Below are positions 32,805 through 44,000 of a DNA stretch of 64,000 bases, piece by piece (position 1 is the stretch's first letter; each line of letters begins with the position of its first letter). The notes beneath the pieces were generated by a model, which had not been told where the DNA came from, made no database searches, and saw only the letters and a program-made list of their open reading frames with translations. The DNA is taken from positions 1,203,151 through 1,267,150 of the forward strand of contig CAVTXA010000007.1 in the NCBI GenBank assembly GCA_963738545.1. The letters run 5' to 3'. The translations under genes and the position numbers were made by a program. Source of the stretch: Bog-756 sp963738545. GTDB taxonomy: Bacteria > Actinomycetota > Acidimicrobiia > Acidimicrobiales > RAAP-2.

Positions 32805-34475
32805 ATGCTGACCCCCTGGCGTGACCACCCCAGGGACAGCCCCCGTACGGAGGTCCGGCGCCGACGGCCGGCTCGGTGGAACGCCATCGTGATGATGGTG
32901 TCGGTGGGGCTGACGGCGGCAATCTGTCCGTCCACCTGGGCAGTCGCCGCCTCGTCCACCACCACCGCCTCGACCCCTTCGTCGTCCACCACCCCGAGCA
33001 CGGGCGGTGCCCCGTGGACCGTCTACCACCAGGACGTCGCCGGTGCCGGGGTGGCGGCCCCGGTGGCCGGGGTCGATACGGGGAGACGGGCCTGGACATC
33101 ACCCACCCTCGACGGGAAGCTCTACGGGGAGCCCCTGGTCTCGGGTGATCTGGCCTACGTGGCCACGGAAAACGACACGGTGTACGCCCTCTCGACATCC
33201 ACGGGGGCCGTGAAGTGGTCGACCCATGTGGGCACGCCGGTTCCCTCGTCCATGCTCCCGTGTGGGGACATCACGCCCGAGGTCGGGATCACCGGTACTC
33301 CGGTCATCGACGCCGTCCGGTCCGAGCTCTTCGTCGTCGCCGACGAACTGGTGGACGGAGCATCTGCCCATCGCCTCGTCGGGCTCGACGCCACCACCGG
33401 TGGCGTGGAGTTGACGCAAGACGTCGATCCCAACGGGTCAACGCCCGCCGCGCTCCTGCAGCGCACCGGCCTGACCCTCGACGCCGGCCGGGTGGTGTTC
33501 GGCTTCGGTGGAAACTACGGCGACTGCTCCACCTACCGCGGGTGGGTGGTCGCCGCGCCCGAGAGCGGTGGAGCCCCGCTTGACTTCGCCGTGGACTCGG
33601 CCCGGGACGAGAGCCAAGGGGCCATCTGGATGGGGGGTGGCGCTCCAGTGGTGGACAGCGCCGGCGACATCTGGGTCGGGGTGGGCAATGGCTCGGTGAC
33701 CTCGGCCTCCCACCCCTTCGACAACAGCGATTCGGTGCTGGAGCTGTCACCGACTCTCACACTGCTCCAGTACTTCGCCCCCCGATCGTGGGCGAGCGAC
33801 AACGCCCATGACCTCGACATGTCCACGGTGCCGGCCCTGCTCTCCGACGGTCAGGTGGTCGAGGCGGGCAAGTCCCGGCTGGCCTACCTACTCGACGGCG
33901 GCCATCTCGGGGGGATCGGGGGCGAGCAGGCGTCCCTGGCCACTGGCTGCCAGGACGATATCGACGGGGGCGTCGCCGTCGTCGGGACAACCGTGTACCT
34001 CCCCTGCCTGACCGGGATCATCGCCGTCCGAGCCACCTCATCGCCGACCGGCCTGCGGGTGCTGTGGAGTTCGACCACCGGGGGTGGGCCGCCGATCGTG
34101 GCCGCCGGGCTGGTCTGGTCGATCGGCCAAGACGGGACGCTCTTCGGCCTCAGCCCGAGCACCGGAGCGGTGCGCCAGAGTGTGACCGTGGGCGTGGCGG
34201 CCAACCACTTCCCGACACCCAGCGTCGGCGATGGGCTCCTGCTCGCTCCGGCGGCCGACTCGGTGGTCGCCTTCACGACCTCCGCGGTCTCCTCCACGGC
34301 CACGACGGCCACGACCCAGACCACGTCACCGTTGACCTTGGGTTCGGAGTCCGGCAGTTCGTCGGGCGGTGGCCTGTCGAACGGCACGGTGGCAGCCATC
34401 GTGATCGGTGGTGTGCTCGCTGCGGCCCTGGTGGCTGCCGGGCTCATCGGGAGGCGTCGCCGGCGACGCCTCTGA
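32805..34475 (+). CDS. Secreted, membrane-anchored PQQ-like beta-propeller protein
   Basis: A 556-residue protein. A signal-type hydrophobic segment (about 27-48) is followed by a Thr/Ser-rich linker, then PQQ/YWTD-like propeller blades such as GDLAYVATENDTVYALSTSTGAVKW shortened here to ATENDTVYALSTSTGAV. A Thr-rich stretch and a single membrane helix (about 525-548) end in a run of six arginines, as in a C-terminal anchor. It is probably displayed on the cell surface. The usual catalytic PQQ residues were not identified, so a structural or binding role is as likely as an enzyme. Confidence 0.75.
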   Translation: MLTPWRDHPRDSPRTEVRRRRPARWNAIVMMVSVGLTAAICPSTWAVAASSTTTASTPSSSTTPSTGGAPWTVYHQDVAGAGVAAPVAGVDTGRRAWTSPTLDGKLYGEPLVSGDLAYVATENDTVYALSTSTGAVKWSTHVGTPVPSSMLPCGDITPEVGITGTPVIDAVRSELFVVADELVDGASAHRLVGLDATTGGVELTQDVDPNGSTPAALLQRTGLTLDAGRVVFGFGGNYGDCSTYRGWVVAAPESGGAPLDFAVDSARDESQGAIWMGGGAPVVDSAGDIWVGVGNGSVTSASHPFDNSDSVLELSPTLTLLQYFAPRSWASDNAHDLDMSTVPALLSDGQVVEAGKSRLAYLLDGGHLGGIGGEQASLATGCQDDIDGGVAVVGTTVYLPCLTGIIAVRATSSPTGLRVLWSSTTGGGPPIVAAGLVWSIGQDGTLFGLSPSTGAVRQSVTVGVAANHFPTPSVGDGLLLAPAADSVVAFTTSAVSSTATTATTQTTSPLTLGSESGSSSGGGLSNGTVAAIVIGGVLAAALVAAGLIGRRRRRRL

Positions 34476-34499
34476 ACGTCGAGGCCACAGCGGGGCTCC

Positions 34500-34514
34500 G
34501 GGGGCGGTGCCCCC
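34500..34514. terminator. Candidate hairpin between convergent genes
   Basis: GGGGGC GGT GCCCCC, a six-base GC stem with a three-base loop, lies between the facing stops of the propeller and ArnT-like genes. Confidence 0.4.
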
Positions 34515-34527
34515 ACCCCGCCTCCGG

Positions 34528-36633
34528 TCAGGTGGGCGACGTCAGGTCGTACACCGTCTGACCCCCGATAGTGCGGGCCGTGAAGTGGGCCTCGACCCAA
34601 CTGGTGATCGCCGAGTCGCTGTTGGTCCGGCCCCCGGGCCCTCCTCCCCCTCCCGAGCCTGATGCGATGAAGTAGTGGATGTCGCCCTTGGCCACATAGG
34701 CCTCGAAGGCGGCCAGGCTGATGTTGCCCCCTTGACCGTTGAAACCGCCGATGGCCATGACCGGTTCACCCGAGGCCAACTCGAGGGTCGCCGCCGACTG
34801 GGATCCGAAGGTGGCCGCCACCCAGCGGAAGCTGTGCGCGTTGGCCTGGAGTGCCTCGGTGAGGGCGGAGCTGGTCGTTGCCCCTCCCCCACCGGCACCA
34901 CCGGCACCGCCGCCGCCGGTCGGGAACCCTCTGGTACCCGCGGCCGATGAGGAACCGACGGGTCGGGATCCTCCCAAGCCGCCGGGGGGGGCGCCGGTCG
35001 GTCGGGTGCCACCGGCGAATGACGGCCGGGTGCTGGAGCTGCCACCGGGGCCACCGGCCTGGCCGGGAAGACCCTGGCCACCACCGGGGCCCCCCGCCCC
35101 GCCACCGCCGAATCCCCCACCGCTCACCGCGGGACCTGCCGAGGGGATGCTACCCGTGTGGGCGGTGCTCAGCGTGGTTGCCGTGTAGGCGACGGGGCCA
35201 CTCAATGAGGCCACCAGTCCCAGGCCGATGGCCGCCGTGGTCAACGGTCGGGTGAGCCGCGGAAGCGCAGGGGCGGCGAGCAGTGCCACGGCACCAAGTG
35301 CTCCGGTGACCAGGATGAGTGGACGCAGCCAGGGATCGTAGGTCGGTGTGCGCCCGAGCAGGATGAAGGCCCATGCCGAGGTGGCGACAATGGCCACCGC
35401 TCCGAGACCGCGAGCCAGCATCCGCTGCCGGTTCTGCCACAGCATGGCGCCACCCATCCCCACCAGCGCGGCGATGGCCGGGGCCAGGGCCACCGTGTAG
35501 TACGTGTGGATCACGCCGCTGGAGAAGCTGAAGACGGCGCCGGTGACGAGCAGCCACCCACCCCACAGCAGCAGTGCGGCCCGCTTCCGATCGGTGCGCG
35601 GCGCCCGGGCCCGCCACACCACACCGGCCACCAGGGCCAGGAGTGAGGCGGGCAGCAGCCACGAGGCCTGGCCGCCCATCAGATTGTTGAAGAGGCGGAA
35701 GACCCCGGTGGCACCGCTGAACCCGGTGCCGTTTCCGCCGGTGCCCCCCGAGAGCCGGCTGAGTCCGTTGTAGCCGAAGATGAGGTTGAGGATGCTGTTG
35801 TCCGGCGAGCCGTCGATGTAGGGCCGTGACGCCGCCGGCCAGAGCTGCACAGCGGCGACCCACCACCCGGCCGAGACCACGATGGCTATCCCACCGAGGG
35901 CCAACTGGCCGAGGCGACGCCACAGGTAGGTGGGCGCGGCCAGGAGGTAGACACCGGCGAAGGCGGGGACGACGGTGAAGGCCTGGAGCATCTTGGCCAG
36001 GAAGGCGAAGCCGATCAGGGCTCCGGTGGCCACCATCCATCGGGTGCCGGCCTTCTCGATGGCGCGGGTCAGCGTGTAGGCCGCGGCCACCAGCAACAGC
36101 ACCATCAACGCGTCCGGGTTGTTGAACCGAAACATCAGCGCGGCCACCGGCGTGCAGGCCAACACCGCACCGGCCAGGAGGCCCGCCGCGGGGCCGAACC
36201 ACCGCTTGACGGCCGCATAGACCAGTCCCACCGCCGCCACGCCTTCCAGAACCTGAGGAACGAGCATGCTCCAACTGCTGAACCCGAACAGCCGGCCCGA
36301 GAGCTCCATGACCCACAACGAGCCCGGCGACTTGTCCACGGTGATGAAGTTGGAGGAATCGATGGAGCCGAAGAAGAACGCCTTCCAGCTCTTGGTGCCG
36401 GCCTGAACGGCGGCGGCGTAGAAGCTGTTGGCGTAGCCCGAGGCGCTGAGATTCCAGAGATAGGCGCCGGCCGTGACGGCCAACAGGGTGATCAGGGCGG
36501 GGACAACCCAGCGGGGTGAGGACGACGACCCTTGGTCGTCCCCTCCGGTGTCGACGGCCGGAGGAGGAGCGTGTCCCTCGGGGACCCTTGGGACCAGTCG
36601 GGTGGCGGGCGGCGGTGTCACGGTGATGGACAT
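34528..36633 (-). CDS. ArnT/GT39-like membrane glycosyltransferase with Gly-rich insert
   Basis: A 701-residue polytopic transferase of the GT39/ArnT (YkcB) kind. About eleven hydrophobic segments fill residues 50-460. The first external loop carries DSSNFITVDKSPGSLWVMELSGR shortened here to FITVDKSPGSLW, the usual acceptor/donor region. After the membrane part comes a roughly 130-residue Gly/Pro-rich linker, then a small C-terminal domain ending GQTVYDLTS. It would use a lipid-linked sugar to glycosylate an exported molecule. ATG 36633 is in frame with an open upstream extension. Confidence 0.85.
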   Translation of the reverse strand: MSITVTPPPATRLVPRVPEGHAPPPAVDTGGDDQGSSSSPRWVVPALITLLAVTAGAYLWNLSASGYANSFYAAAVQAGTKSWKAFFFGSIDSSNFITVDKSPGSLWVMELSGRLFGFSSWSMLVPQVLEGVAAVGLVYAAVKRWFGPAAGLLAGAVLACTPVAALMFRFNNPDALMVLLLVAAAYTLTRAIEKAGTRWMVATGALIGFAFLAKMLQAFTVVPAFAGVYLLAAPTYLWRRLGQLALGGIAIVVSAGWWVAAVQLWPAASRPYIDGSPDNSILNLIFGYNGLSRLSGGTGGNGTGFSGATGVFRLFNNLMGGQASWLLPASLLALVAGVVWRARAPRTDRKRAALLLWGGWLLVTGAVFSFSSGVIHTYYTVALAPAIAALVGMGGAMLWQNRQRMLARGLGAVAIVATSAWAFILLGRTPTYDPWLRPLILVTGALGAVALLAAPALPRLTRPLTTAAIGLGLVASLSGPVAYTATTLSTAHTGSIPSAGPAVSGGGFGGGGAGGPGGGQGLPGQAGGPGGSSSTRPSFAGGTRPTGAPPGGLGGSRPVGSSSAAGTRGFPTGGGGAGGAGGGGATTSSALTEALQANAHSFRWVAATFGSQSAATLELASGEPVMAIGGFNGQGGNISLAAFEAYVAKGDIHYFIASGSGGGGGPGGRTNSDSAITSWVEAHFTARTIGGQTVYDLTSPT

Positions 36634-37019
36634 GGGGGCATTGTCGGGGCCACTGCTGTGAGTTGCCTGAGGGTCTCCTGGGCCGACACTGGGAGTTGGT
36701 GCGGGGTGGACAGGACCTGGCCCGCACTGCCTGGCCGCTCCGGGGGTCGGTTCCCGACGTGGTCGCCACTCCATCGGCTCGCTGATCGGCGTCGCACAAC
36801 TAGATCCGGAATAGAGCTCGGGTCTTGTTGACGACGCCGGGGTGCGGACGGCATCCGGGACGACTGGGGGCCTGCACCTCCAGGCATGGAGCCACCGATT
36901 GTGACCTGCGGGTCGACGGGGATGACCCCACCTGCGTGCCGTGTCGCGGCATGATGGCGTGGAGCGGACCTCGGTGGGCGGCAGGTCCGAGGAGAGCGGA
37001 TCCGTCACGGAGGCGAATC
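36634..37019. other. Divergent intergenic region, no gene seen
   Basis: This 386-base gap separates the starts of the ArnT-like gene and the IPT/TIG gene. Both genes must be transcribed outward from it. Frames are open here on both strands, but none shows family sequence. GGAGG at 37009-37013 is the ribosome site of the IPT/TIG gene. No clear repeats or operators were found. Confidence 0.5.
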
Positions 37020-38009
37020 ATGCGAGCACGGAGACCTGGCCGCCACTCCGACGAGGTGATGGGGCCCCGAGCCCTGGCAGCCATGGCCGATGCCGCGCGG
37101 CGCTCCCGGGAGGCGGGGGCCGGGCCCAGCCGGGCCCAATCGGATGCGGCCACGGAAGCGGTCACTGCCGTGGCGGTCGACGGTGCCGCCGGCGCACTGA
37201 TCGACCCCGAGCCGTCGGCCCCGGACACGATGGACCCGTCCAGCGCCCCGGGTACACCACCCCCGACTCCGCCCGTGGCCAGACCCTCACCATCGACACC
37301 CGACCCACCCCCCACGGCGGCCACACCGGTTCCACCAGCTCCATCAACCCCACCGTCCAGACCTTCCACCCCGGTCCCGGCACCTTCGGCGACCTCAGCG
37401 ACCTCAGCGGGCACGATGGGCGCCGCATCGGCATCCGAGCCCCGGCACCTACGAACCCCGACCCACGGGGACCATCGGCGAAGGAGCTCGATGTTGATCG
37501 TGTCGGTGAGCCTGATGGCGATCGTGGCCGCAGTACTTGGCACTTGGGCGGTCAAGGACGGTGGCGGTGGATCACCGTCCACGTCAAGGCGTCCAGGCAC
37601 ATCGGCCCACACCGCTCCTGTTGCTCCCCCTGTCGCCCAGTCCGGTCATGAGAGCGGAGCCGCGGCCCCATCCCCGGGCACGACATCGGTGACGACGACC
37701 ACGCAGCCCGCCACCACCACGACGACAACTGCTGCAACACCGAATGCGGGATCGGGTCCGGTGTTGAATTCGATCCAGCCCGCCAGTGGATCGGCAGGGC
37801 AGACCATCGTCGTGTCCGGGTCCAACCTCCTGAGTGCCTCAGGCCAGATCACGGCCCAGTTCGGTGCCGAGACAAGCACCGTCGCCTGCCTCGCTCAGAC
37901 CAGCTGCCTCGTCATCGTCCCACCGGATGGCTCGCCGGCGGCCACCATCCCGGTCACCATCACCACGGACAACGGCACGTCAAACGCGCTCACCTTCACC
38001 TATTCCTAG
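37020..38009 (+). CDS. Single-pass membrane protein with IPT/TIG domain
   Basis: A 329-residue protein. A Pro/Ser/Thr-rich cytoplasmic region (about 60-140) precedes one membrane helix (157-178). A Thr-rich external stalk (about 200-240) follows, and then a C-terminal IPT/TIG Ig-like domain, PVLNSIQPASGSAGQTIVVSG to the end. ATG 37020 has GGAGG six bases upstream. It is probably a surface display protein, next to the giant repeat protein. The function is unknown. Confidence 0.75.
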   Translation: MRARRPGRHSDEVMGPRALAAMADAARRSREAGAGPSRAQSDAATEAVTAVAVDGAAGALIDPEPSAPDTMDPSSAPGTPPPTPPVARPSPSTPDPPPTAATPVPPAPSTPPSRPSTPVPAPSATSATSAGTMGAASASEPRHLRTPTHGDHRRRSSMLIVSVSLMAIVAAVLGTWAVKDGGGGSPSTSRRPGTSAHTAPVAPPVAQSGHESGAAAPSPGTTSVTTTTQPATTTTTTAATPNAGSGPVLNSIQPASGSAGQTIVVSGSNLLSASGQITAQFGAETSTVACLAQTSCLVIVPPDGSPAATIPVTITTDNGTSNALTFTYS

Positions 38010-38092
38010 GGGTCTCGTCACTTCCCAGGAGTCACGCTACTTCCGAGCCTCTCTGCCCAGACACGGCACGGCGGTCCACCGCAGGGGAACGC

Positions 38093-41000
38093 TCAGGACG
38101 GGGGCGTCGAACCCTGAGGCAGTGAGCCCACGAATGCCGCCCCGCCAAAGGCGAACACGCCTCCGTCCCCGGCCACCAGCCAGTAGCCGTGACCGTCCTG
38201 GGTGGCCTCGATGCTGTCAACCGGGGAGTTGAGCCGGTGTCCGGCCTGGGAACCGTCGTACGGGGCATCGCCGAACGCGAACACACCGCCGTCGGAGGCC
38301 ACCAGCCAGTAGCCGTGACCTTCGGGGGAGGCGGCCATGCCCACCACTGGCTGGTTGAGGTGCCAGGAGCCGGTCGATCCGAAGAAGCCGGCATCACCGA
38401 AGGTGAACACGCCGCCGTCGGAGGCCACCAGCCAGTAGCCGTGACCGTCGGGGGAGGCGGCCATGCCCACCACTGGCTGGTTGAGGTGCCAGGAGCCGGT
38501 CGATCCGAAGAAGCCGGCATCACCGAAGGTGAACACGCCGCCGTCGGAGGCCACCAGCCAGTACCCGGCACCGTCGGGGGTGTCGGCCATGCCGACGACG
38601 GTCCGGTTGAGGTGGTGGCCACCCTCGGAGCCCAGATACCGGGCGTCTCCGAACGCGAAGATGCCACCGTCGGAGGCCACCAGCCAGTACCCCCCACCGT
38701 CCGGGGTGGCGGTGATGCCCACGATCGGCTGGTTCAGATGCCGGGCCGCCATGCTGCCGTAGGAGTGGGCGTCGCCGAAGGCCGTGACCGTGCCATCGGG
38801 AGTGGCGATCCAGTAGCCGTTCCCATCAGGGGTGCTGGCCATCCGCCGCGAGTTGAGGGAAGTCGGAGTCACCACCACGGTCAGCGGCTCGACGGCGACC
38901 CGGCCCCATGAGTCGGTCACCATGACATCCACGGTGAAGGTACCCGCATCGGCGGGCACACCGCTGATGGTCCCTGTCGGCGAGATCACCACTCCGGGGG
39001 GCATCGACCCCGACGCAACGGACCACACGTAGGGGCCGGTGCCTCCGCGGGTGGACAGCTGATCACCGATGGCCACGCCGACATCGGCGTTCAGCGTTCC
39101 TCCGCCCATGGCGATGGGCGCGGCGGCGACGGTCACCGCTTCGGCCTGGGTGCTGCGTTGCTGGCTCGAGTCAGTGACGACCAGCGTGAAATGGTAGGTG
39201 CCGCTGGTGGTGGGCGTGCCGGTGACAGCTCCGGTGGCCGAGTCCAGCGTTAAGCCTGCCGGAAGCCCACCTCCGGTCACGGTCCAGGTGAAGGGGCCGA
39301 GTCCGAACTGCACGGTGGGGGTGACAGCGAAGGGGACGCCAACCTCGCCATCCGCCAGAGCACTGGAGGTGACGGCCGGGACCTCCGCCACACTGACCGA
39401 CTCGGTCTGGGTGGCGTGCTGGCCGTCGGCGTCGGTGGCCTCCAAGGTGAAGGCGGACGTCCCCCCGGTGGTCGGGGTCCCGGTGACCGCCCCCGTGGCG
39501 GTGTTGAGGGTGAGGCCGGCGGGCAACGAGCCGGCAGCAACCGACCATGTGTACGGTGCCGTGCCCCCCGAGATCACCGGCGTGCCGGCGTACGAGACTC
39601 CGGTCTCCCCGTGGGGAAGGGGCGTGGAGCCGATGGACGGATCAGCTGCGACCGCGACTGACTCAGCCTGGATGGCGAGTTGGCCGTCGGCATCGGTGGC
39701 CACGAGAGTAAAGGTGGAGGTCCCACTGCTCGTCGGGGTCCCGGTGACCGCCCCGCTGGCGGTGTTGAGGGTGAGGCCGGTGGGCAAGGAGCCGGAGGTA
39801 AGCGTCCAGACGTAGGGGGAGGTGCCGCCACTTACCGAGGGGGCGCCGGCATAGGCCACACCCACCTCGCCTCCGGCGAGGGCCGGTGAGGTAACGGTAG
39901 GAGCAGCGACGATGTGCAGAAACTCAGCCTGGGTGGCGAGCTGGCCGGCGGCGTCGCTGACCTCCAGGGTGAAGGTGGAGGTCCCACTGGCGGTCGGAGT
40001 CCCGGAGACCGCCCCGGTGGTGGTATTGAGGGTGAGACCGGCGGGCAGCGAGCCGGAGGTCAGCGACCACGTGTAGGGGGAGGTGCCGCCGCCTACCGAC
40101 GGGGCGCCGACATAGGCCACGCCGATCTCACCTCCGGTTAGAGGCGGCGAGGTGACCGTGGGGGCAGCGACGATGTGCATCGACTCGGCCTGGGTGCCGT
40201 GTTGAGCGTCGGCGTCGGTGACCTCCAGGGTGAAGGTGGAGGTTCCACTGGCGGTCGGGGTCCCGGTGACCGCCCCTGTGGCGGTGTTGAGGGTGAGGCC
40301 GGCGGGCAGCGAGCCGGAGGTCAGGGACCACGTGTAGGGGGAGGTGCCGCCACTTACCGACGGGGCGCCGACATAGGCCACGCCGATCTCGCCTCCGGTC
40401 AGAGGCGAAGAGGCAATGGCGGGGGCGCCCACCACAACGACCGATTCAGCCTGGGTGCCGGTGCCGCCCACAGTGTCCGTGACCTCCAAGACGAAGGTGG
40501 AGGTTCCACTGGCGGTCGGGGTCCCGGTGACCGCCCCGGTGGCGGTGTTGAGGGTGAGGCCGGCGGGCAGCGAACCGCCGGCCACCGACCAGGTGTAGGG
40601 GTTCGTCCCGCCCGTGGCCGTCGGCGTGGCCGAGTAGGCCACACCGACCTCACCGGCGGGTAGGGCCACCGAGGTGATGCCGGGAGCCGCGGTGATCCCC
40701 ATCGACTCGGCCTGGGTGGCAGAACCGTTCGACGCGTCCGTGGCCACGAGGACGAAGGTGGAGGGTCCACTGGCCGTCGGGGTCCCGATGACCGCCCCGG
40801 TGGCACTGTTTAGGGTGAGGCCGGCGGGCAGCGAACCGCCGGTAACCGACCAGGTGTAGGGGTTCGTCCCGCCCGTGGCCGTCGGCGTGGCCGAGTAGGC
40901 CACACCGACCTCGCCTCCCGAGAGGGCTGCCGAGATGATGGTCGGTCCCAGCGGGATCACGGGATTGGACGGCGAGCTGGCCGGCCCGGTCCCCTGGGCG

Positions 41001-44000
41001 TTCACCGCATCGACCTCGAAGGTGTAGGTCGTGCCGTTGGTCAGACCGGTCACGGTGGCCGTCGTCGCCGTGGAAGCAGCCCGGGGGAACTGCACATAAC
41101 TCCCGCCCGACGAGTACCAGATGGTGTAGTTGGTGATGGCACTTTGACCCGTACTTCCCGGGGTCCACGACAGCGAGGCGCTGCCTTCGCCGGCCACCGC
41201 GGTGACCGCGGTGACGGCTCCGGGATCGACCGACGGCGTGACGGCCACCCGCGGTGTGGAACGCTGACTCAGTCCCGCTGCGTTGCCGGCCTGGATCGAG
41301 ACGTAGTACGTCGTGCCGTTGGTCAGACCGGTGAGGGTGCAGGTGAGAGCCCCCGAGGTTGAGCAGGTGGTGATCTGGTTCCCTGCCGTCGGGGCACTGA
41401 ACGCAGTGACGGTGTAGGCGCTGTCGCTGACCCCGTTGACGGTCTGGTTGCTGATGGCCGCACCGCCGTTGAATGCGGGGGCCGCCCAAGTCACCACGGC
41501 AGTGCTGTTCCCACCATTGGCGGTGATCGAGGTGGCGGACGGGGCGTTGGGAAAGGTGTAGGGCGTCCCCGAGAGGGACGACGAGGAAGCACCCACTCCC
41601 GCGCTACTGACTGCCCGGAGCGTGACCGGATAGCTCGTGCCGTCGGTGAGCCCGTTGACATAGATCGGTGATGCGGTACCACTGGCGTTCGTCCAGGTGA
41701 TTCCCCCGTCCAACGAGTACTGATACGACGTGATCGGGTCTCCACCCGCAGTACCGGCTGTGAAGGAGACAGCCAGGTAGGAGTCACCCGAGGCGATGGA
41801 GGTGATCGACGGTGCGCCGGGACGGGCGATCGGGGTGACCGGCTGGAGCGGACTGGATGAGGCGCTGGTACCGGCGGCATTGGTGGCCACGACCCCGACG
41901 TAATACGTCGTTCCGTTGGTGAGTCCGGTCACGGTGCAGACCAGGGCCGTGGTGGTGGTGCAGGCTGTTCCTACCGTCGTGGACCCAGCCGCGGACGTGT
42001 AGGCGGTGGCCGTGTACCCGGTGACCGGGGAGCCACCGTTTGAGGTCGGTGCCGTCCACGACACGTCGGCCGAGGCCGAGTCGCTCGCGGCCAACACGTC
42101 GGTGGGCGCTCCCGGCACGGTCCGTGGCGTCGCACTGGTCGGGGCCGAGGGTGCTCCGCTTCCGATGGCGTTGTCGGACCGAACCGACACCGAATAGCTG
42201 GTCCCGTTGTTCAGGCCGGTGATCGTGAACGTCGAACTGGTGGTTCCCGTCGAGATGAAGGGGCCGCCGTTGAGCGAGTAGTCGATACCCGTGATCGAGG
42301 AGCCACCGTTGTTGGCGACCGGGGCGGCCACGGTGATGACACCGTTCCCCGGGGTCAACGTCACGGCCGGCGCCCCAGGCACCGTGGCGGGGGCTGCTTC
42401 CACCGGCGATGAGGCCAAGGAGTCGCCGATGGCGTTCACGGCCCTGACTTCCACGGGGTACTCGGTCCCGTTGGCGATCGAGGTGGCGCCGTTGGTCGAC
42501 AAGGTCGTGATGACCATCGGGTCGGCGGTGGACGAGGCGTTCTGCCAGGTCACACCGGCGTCGGTCGAGTACTGGTAGGCAAGAATGGCGCTACCCCCCG
42601 AAGACGGCTCGGCGTAGGTGACGCTGATGGTGGCGTTGCCCCGGGCAGTCGACGTGATCGTCGGCTGACCGGGAACGGTGGCCGGGATCCCCGAGACGGC
42701 AGGCGACGGAAGGGAGTCGCCCAGCGCGTTGTCCGCACGGACCTCGACGGGGTAACTCGTCCCGTCGGTCAGATTGGCGATGGTGAATGTCGGTGAGAGT
42801 GACCCGGTTGCTGTCCAGGTGCTTCCGTCCACCGAGTACTCATAGGCAGTGACGGCGGAGCCACCGTTCGAAGCCGGAGTGAAACTGACACCGAGGGCTC
42901 CGTTCTCCGAGGTGACCGAGGTGATGGTCGGTGCAGCAGGCACGGTCACAGGGATCCCGACGGCCACGGCCGAGCCGGGGCCGGCACCGGCCGCGTTCAC
43001 TGCCCGAATCTCCACGCCGTAGGTGGAGCCGTTGGTCAGGGGGGTGACCCCGTCCGCCGACAAGGTCGAGATCGTCATGGTGGTAGCGGTGGCCGACTGA
43101 CCGTCGGTCCGGCTCTGCCAGGTGGCGCCGGCATCAGTCGAGTACTGATAGGCGGTGACGGCCGATCCGCCGGTACTGGTCGGTGGGCTGAAGGAGACGG
43201 TGAGCGCCTGATTGGCCGCCACCATGCCTCCGGACCCGGTCGTGATCGTGGGCGCCGTCGGAGTCGTAGAGGGCGTGCCCGGATGGGATACGGATGCGGC
43301 ACCGGCACCCACGCCGTTCACCGCCCGGATCTCCACCGGATACGAGGTGCCGTTGGCCAGAGGCGTGCTTCCGTCGGCCGAGAGTGCGGTGATGGCGCAA
43401 GTGACCGACGATCCCCCGCTGGCCTGGCACGGCGTACCGGCGAGGCCCTCCGAGTACCAGGTCGACCCGCCATCGGTGGACCAGTCGTAGTCGGTGATCG
43501 GTGACCCTCCGCTGGCCGGGGCGGTGAAGCTGGCCGTCAGGGACTGGTTCCCCGAGATGACCGTGGCGATCACCGGGGCGGCAGGTGCCGTCGTCGTGAT
43601 GAACGAGGTCGAGACCGCGCTGCTGTTCCCACTGAGGTTGACCGCCTCGAGCTCGAATGCGTACGTCGTGCCTGGGCTCAGTCCACTGACAGACACAGGA
43701 CTGGTGGTCGAGGTGTTTGTCCAGGTGCCTCCGCCGTTGGTGCTGTAGCGGTACCCGGTGATCGTGCTTCCCCCGTCGCTACCGGGGGTGAAGGCGATCG
43801 ACGCCGAGGTGGATCCGACCTGGACCGAGGTGATCGACGGAGCGCCGGGTACGGCCACCGGGGTCTGACTTACGGCATTGGAGTCCGCTCCGGTTCCGAC
43901 GCTGCTGACCGCCTCGATCACCACCGAATACGAGGTGCCGTCGGCCAGACCAGAGATGGTGAGCGGGCTGGATGTAGCCGAGCTCGAGTACCAGGGACCG

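Noticed and set aside
38291..40900. Regular repeats that might be a CRISPR array
   Set aside because: The units are in-frame protein repeats (126 and about 258 bases) with no short unique spacers, inside one long coding frame.
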